A stretch of 33,390 nt of DNA, taken from assembly GCA_949289625.1 (NCBI GenBank), contig CASEPH010000331.1, forward strand, positions 1-33,390. Direction: 5' to 3'. Position 1 is the first letter of the stretch, and each line of letters opens with the position of its first letter. A program made the position numbers and the translations under genes. Below, piece by piece: positions 30,095 through 33,390 of the stretch. Under the pieces are notes generated by a model. That model saw nothing but the letters and a program-made list of their open reading frames with translations. It had not been told where the DNA came from and did not search any database. This DNA is from an uncultured Clostridia bacterium (GTDB lineage: Bacteria; Bacillota_A; Clostridia; Oscillospirales; Oscillospiraceae).

Positions 30095-30352
30095 CTATTC
30101 AGCAAGAGCAGGCGCGTCGGAGAGACCCAAAAGCCACTGGGCCATGTCTGCAACACCCTCCTTGGTCAGGGGAAAGATCCTGTCTCCGGCTATTTCGCTT
30201 TGCTCATAGCAGAGGGGACCGTACCAGTATTCTGCGTGGATCTCCTGGGCGCTAAGGTCCGGAGAGAGTTTGAAGCGGAAATTCTGACAGGAGCCATAGT
30301 AGATGTTGTCGTTGACGAAGGACGTCAGGTTGGGTACATATAGATTTTCCAT
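30095..30352 (-). CDS. small protein of unknown function (85 aa)
   Basis: I do not recognise this protein. It is soluble, without signal or membrane segment, and rich in aromatics in its middle part (EYWYGPLCYEQSE). It begins MENLYVPNLTSFVNDNIYYGS, which looks like beta strands, and ends in a helix-like DMAQWLLGLSDAPALAE. Start ATG 30350-30352 has GGAGG just upstream. It is the last gene of a four-gene unit, 12 bases after the pentapeptide-repeat gene, and ends 11 bases before the terminator. Good start signals and tight spacing support a real gene. Confidence 0.78.
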   Translation of the reverse strand: MENLYVPNLTSFVNDNIYYGSCQNFRFKLSPDLSAQEIHAEYWYGPLCYEQSEIAGDRIFPLTKEGVADMAQWLLGLSDAPALAE

Positions 30353-30364
30353 TTCGTTTCCTCC

Positions 30365-30970
30365 TCAGGGGATGATCCGCAGACCCAGCAGCTTGGCCAG
30401 TTCCAGGGCCTGATTGAGGTTGACGGTCATATTTTTCAGCTTGTCCATGCTCCAAATGGCCCCGTCGATGGTACAGCCGGAGAAATCAAAGCCGGCAAGC
30501 GCAGTGCCGGAAAAATCACACCGGGTGAAATCACACCCATCCACGGTGGTCTTTTGACATTTCAGGCCGGAAAAACCGCCGCCAGTAAAGGTGCCCCCTT
30601 GAAAGTGACAGCTTTTCAGCGTACAGCCGGACAGATTGAGATACCGGGCGCTGCAATCAAGGAAGGAGACCTCCTGCAGTACACAGCCGGAAAAAACTGT
30701 ACCCATGAGACGGCAATCTCGGAAGGTGACGTCCCGAAGGCCGCCATCGAGAAACACACAGCCCGAGAGATCGCAGCGGTCAAAGATCACCCCGTCCAGA
30801 CCGGTGCCCTCCATACGGCAGTCTGTAAGGTGGCAGCTGGTAAGGGTGCTGGATTTCAGTTCTATGGCGCCCAGAGTGAGATCCGGGGCGTCGTCGCCGG
30901 TACAGCAAAGCCCACGGAGATCCAGTTCCTCCCGGGCAGCGTATTCCAGCTGTTCAGCGAGATTTTTCAT
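30365..30970 (-). CDS. Cys-rich pentapeptide-repeat protein (201 aa)
   Basis: The product folds as a right-handed quadrilateral beta-helix of the pentapeptide-repeat type: repeats of the form x(D/S)(L/F)xx run from about residue 40 to 175 (FDRCDLSGCVFLDGGLRDV, FSGCVLQEVSF, CDFTRCDFSGTAL). Fifteen cysteines are present, many at the repeat position that usually holds Ala or Ser, so a Cys ladder along one face is likely. Proteins of this fold include the DNA-mimic Qnr/MfpA, but no gyrase-specific loop can be recognised. I start at ATG 30970 (nine bases after AGAGG); ATG 30976 is closer to the ribosome site than usual. It overlaps the upstream exonuclease gene by 17 bases, implying coupling. Function unknown. 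Confidence 0.82.
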   Translation of the reverse strand: MKNLAEQLEYAAREELDLRGLCCTGDDAPDLTLGAIELKSSTLTSCHLTDCRMEGTGLDGVIFDRCDLSGCVFLDGGLRDVTFRDCRLMGTVFSGCVLQEVSFLDCSARYLNLSGCTLKSCHFQGGTFTGGGFSGLKCQKTTVDGCDFTRCDFSGTALAGFDFSGCTIDGAIWSMDKLKNMTVNLNQALELAKLLGLRIIP

Positions 30971-32330
30971 GGTCATAAGCCTCTTGGATCATGGCGTGGA
31001 AGGCAGAGATAAAGGCCTCGTTTTGGGCGCCGGTGCGCTTGGGAGGGCCCTTGAGACGGCCGCCGCCTCGCCGAATCCGGGTGGCCTCTGCTCGCTGGCT
31101 CAGCAGACCGTCGATGTTTTCGCTGGTATACCGCATACCATTTTGGTCGATGACCCGGGCGCCCTTGGTCAGGCACATGGCAGCAAGGCCGTAGTCCTGG
31201 GTGATGACCAGATCCCCGGGCTTGAGCCGGGACACAATGGCAAAATCGGCGCTGTCGGCCCCTTTATCCACAGTGATGGTCTCCGCACCGCGACGGGTAA
31301 AGACGTGGGCGGTATCGCAGATCAGAAAGCTCTCCACATGGCGGCGGACCGCAGCGTTGAGGGCCTGGTTGATGACGGGACAGCCGTCGGCGTCAATGTA
31401 CAGCCGGAAGGGGGCATATTTCTGCTTCCGGGGTTTTGCGGCTTTTTCCACGGCTTTTTTATACTGGGCCTGATGGATCTCGTCCATGGGATAGACCACC
31501 TTGTTGGCTCGCATACTGTCGTCCCGGTTTCGCTTAAAGCTGACCCGGAGCAGATACTCCCCATGCTGGGGGCATTTGCTGGTCCAGACCATACGGCCGG
31601 ATTCCGGGAAAATGGGTTCCGTGGCCTGGGTGATGGCCCCACAGTAGGGGCACTTGGTTTCCGCAATCCGGGGATCGGCCAGCATATCCTCAAAGCTCTC
31701 AAACCGGGTGTAGTTGGCATAGCGGAGACAGTCGAAAAAGGCCTGGTCCCCGTCTCCTTCAAAGTATTTGAGGTAGTCCGGATATTCGGCAATACCCCGG
31801 GGAATATCCAGATGCTTGGCTACCTCTGCGGTGTAGGCGGCGTCATTGAGGCCGTCGTGGTAGCTCTCCTCCACGGACAGCTGAAAAAAGTCCACCGCAT
31901 AGCTCAGGCCCCGCACCAGATTGCCGGGATCGTGCTGCTGATTAAACATAATTTGAAGGTTGTAACTCCGATCTGTTACGCTGGTGTCCAGACCGTAAAA
32001 CTGCAAATTTTGACGGAGAATTGGAATGTCGTTGAAGCCCCAGGTCAGCAAAATGGGATCTTCGCCGCAAAAGCGGAAAAACCGATCCATGGCCTGCTGA
32101 AAGGTCTCCCCGTGTTTGACATCCTGCCGGGTGATCCCTGTGAGCTTGGAGATCCGGGGAGAGAGAATTTTATACTGCTGGAGACAGCAGGTGGCCTTGA
32201 ATTGTTCCCCGGTTTCCAGCTTTACGGCGCCAATTTGAATGATTTCAAAGGGCAAGGTGGTGCAGAGCTTGATGGCCAGGGGAGAATCGGGATTCAGAGG
32301 CTGGTTCCATTCCAGATCCAATACGATCAT
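30954..32330 (-). CDS. DEDDh 3-prime exonuclease fused to YaiI/YqxD (UPF0178) domain
   Basis: The 458-residue product joins three parts. Residues 1-175 form a DEDDh exonuclease of the RNase T/KapD kind: VLDLEWN (Asp5, Glu7), GFNDIPIL (Asp101) and YHDGLNDAAY (His158, Asp163). Residues 225-260 hold a likely zinc ribbon, CPYC ... CPQH. Residues 307-445 form a YaiI/YqxD domain (UPF0178): LYIDADGCPV, TVDKGADSADFAIV and GDLVITQDYGLAA, ending in the family tail RRGGGRLKGPPKRT; this domain is related to PIN/NYN nucleases. Start is ATG 32328-32330; an in-frame TTG at 32336 is possible and no good ribosome site is seen for either. It lies 31 bases after ygiQ and overlaps the pentapeptide gene. A role in RNA processing or decay is inference from the domains. 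Confidence 0.88.
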   Translation of the reverse strand: MIVLDLEWNQPLNPDSPLAIKLCTTLPFEIIQIGAVKLETGEQFKATCCLQQYKILSPRISKLTGITRQDVKHGETFQQAMDRFFRFCGEDPILLTWGFNDIPILRQNLQFYGLDTSVTDRSYNLQIMFNQQHDPGNLVRGLSYAVDFFQLSVEESYHDGLNDAAYTAEVAKHLDIPRGIAEYPDYLKYFEGDGDQAFFDCLRYANYTRFESFEDMLADPRIAETKCPYCGAITQATEPIFPESGRMVWTSKCPQHGEYLLRVSFKRNRDDSMRANKVVYPMDEIHQAQYKKAVEKAAKPRKQKYAPFRLYIDADGCPVINQALNAAVRRHVESFLICDTAHVFTRRGAETITVDKGADSADFAIVSRLKPGDLVITQDYGLAAMCLTKGARVIDQNGMRYTSENIDGLLSQRAEATRIRRGGGRLKGPPKRTGAQNEAFISAFHAMIQEAYDHEKSR

Positions 32331-32361
32331 TGACAAACTGATTCACTCATTTCCTGTGGAT

Positions 32362-33390
32362 TCAGGGCTTTTTGCGCCTGTGCTGTTTGGGATGGGAGCG
32401 GGAAGGTGAGGCGCTGCCTTTTGCGCTGCGCGTTCCGGCGGATCCGGAGGGACCGCCCTTCGGTGGCCGGATCAGGCAGTGCTTTTCATAGCCGATGAGA
32501 TCTTCCCGGCCGGCTTTCACCAGCGCCTCGTGGACCAAACTATAATTTTTGGGGTTCCGATACTGGATCAACGCCCGCTGCATGGCTTTTTCGTGGGGAT
32601 TGGTGGCCACATACACCGGCTCCATGGTTCTGGGATCCAACCCGGTATAGTACATAACAGTAGAGATGGTAGAAGGGGTGGGATAAAAATCCGATACCTG
32701 CTCCGGGTTTAGGTGATGGCTGTGGAGATATTCCGCCAAAGCGATGGCCTCCTGCAGCGTGGAACCGGGATGGGAGGACATCAGATAGGGTACCACATAC
32801 TGTTCCTTTCCCGCCTGCCGGGAAAGGGTGAAATATTTTTCGAGAAAACGCTCGTAGACCTGATTTTTGGGTTTCCCCATGAGCCGGAGCACAGAATCCG
32901 AGATATGCTCCGGGGCCACCTTCAGTTGACCGGAAACATGATATTGCACCAACTCTCGGAAAAAGCTGTCGTCCGGATCTGCCAAAAGATAGTCGAACCG
33001 AATGCCGCTGCGGATAAAGACCCGTTTGACGCCAGGCAATGCCCGCAGCTTTCGCAGCAGAGCGAGATAGTCGCTGTGATCGGCGATCAGGTTCTTGCAG
33101 GGGGTGGGAAACAGACATTGCCTGGTGGGACAGGCACCGGATTTCAGCTGCTTTTCACAGGCTGGCTGCCGGAAATTGGCGGTGGGGCCGCCTACGTCGT
33201 GAATATAGCCCTTAAACTCGGGATCCTGAGTCAGCAGCCTGGCTTCCCGCAGCAGAGATTCATGGCTCCGGGTCTGGATGATCCTGCCCTGATGGAAGGT
33301 CAGGGCACAGAAGCTGCATCCCCCAAAGCAGCCGCGACAGCTTTGAAGGCTGAATTTGACCTCCAGGATGGCTTCGATTCCCACGTACTT
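32362..33390 (-). CDS. YgiQ-type radical SAM protein, C-terminal part (cut by window edge)
   Basis: YgiQ proteins are radical SAM enzymes of the B12-binding-like group whose substrate is not known. The window holds 342 codons of the C-terminal part; the true start lies beyond position 33390. The 4Fe-4S motif is CFGGCSFC (CxxxCxxC) near the beginning of the visible part, followed by [22 protein letters not shown] segments, [10 protein letters not shown] and [17 protein letters not shown], all typical for this family. The basic, Pro/Ser-rich tail of about 35 residues is variable in the family. It is upstream in a unit with the exonuclease fusion, pentapeptide and orphan genes. Confidence 0.9.
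   Translation of the reverse strand, partial: KYVGIEAILEVKFSLQSCRGCFGGCSFCALTFHQGRIIQTRSHESLLREARLLTQDPEFKGYIHDVGGPTANFRQPACEKQLKSGACPTRQCLFPTPCKNLIADHSDYLALLRKLRALPGVKRVFIRSGIRFDYLLADPDDSFFRELVQYHVSGQLKVAPEHISDSVLRLMGKPKNQVYERFLEKYFTLSRQAGKEQYVVPYLMSSHPGSTLQEAIALAEYLHSHHLNPEQVSDFYPTPSTISTVMYYTGLDPRTMEPVYVATNPHEKAMQRALIQYRNPKNYSLVHEALVKAGREDLIGYEKHCLIRPPKGGPSGSAGTRSAKGSASPSRSHPKQHRRKKP

Noticed and set aside
32331..32350. Seven-codon leader ORF overlapping the exonuclease start
   Set aside because: Its ribosome site would be only two bases from the ATG, and the run is too short to separate from chance.

Overview
The window looks like chromosomal DNA from an endospore-forming, moderately GC-rich member of the Clostridia, most likely an Oscillospiraceae relative (Oscillibacter / Flavonifractor / Lawsonibacter type). 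The grounds are Gram-positive Shine-Dalgarno sites, sigma-A promoters, Rex, spore-wall enzymes (SpoIIP, PdaA, a LysM-M14 endopeptidase) and a GTP-type PEP carboxykinase. I see no phage, transposon, integrase, CRISPR, tRNA or rRNA. The species assignment is inference.

Layout. 1-627 (minus) is the N-terminal part of S-adenosylhomocysteinase, cut by the window edge. 781-5534 (plus) holds spoIIP, a small membrane protein, cardiolipin synthase, pdaA and rex. 5588-6619 holds a 55-residue Cys/Gly-rich peptide gene, which is easily missed, and a metallo-beta-lactamase-fold hydrolase. 6867-10652 is a ribose-type sugar ABC importer (lipoprotein, double ATPase, permease), facing a ROK sugar kinase at 10724-11674 (minus). 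11906-13381 encodes an unusual protein with 12 Gly-Gly-Pro triplets and a beta-helix-like domain. 13572-16078 carries an aconitase-superfamily hydratase and a small membrane protein. 16324-21204 is a close-packed run of zinc importer genes (znuA-znuC-znuB) followed by nadB-nadC. Then come an MscS channel (plus), GTP-PEPCK (minus), a cyclophilin lipoprotein (plus), sfsA (plus) and rsmA/ksgA (minus). 26705-28653 is a DUF4004/YhbD-like regulator overlapping a coiled-coil bactofilin-like gene. 28722-30044 is the LysM-M14 peptidase. 30095-33390 (minus) is a tight four-gene unit: YgiQ-type radical SAM protein (cut by the edge), a DEDDh exonuclease fused to a YaiI/YqxD (UPF0178) domain, a Cys-rich pentapeptide-repeat protein and an 85-residue orphan.

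How the parts fit. Three genes act on spore peptidoglycan (engulfment, cortex delta-lactam, peptide trimming). The sugar importer and ROK kinase form an uptake-plus-phosphorylation pair. Zinc uptake and de novo NAD synthesis may share a transcript. Most units are bounded by clear sigma-A promoters (TTGACN or TTGCAA, 17-bp spacer, TATAAT-like) and intrinsic terminators.

The most unusual items are the GGP/beta-helix protein, the Cys/Gly-rich peptide, the exonuclease-UPF0178 fusion operon, the coiled-coil bactofilin with its regulator, and two hairpins that bury the ribosome-binding sites of spore-wall hydrolase genes. No stretch longer than 300 bases lacks a gene. All assignments come from reading motifs by eye; no database search was run.
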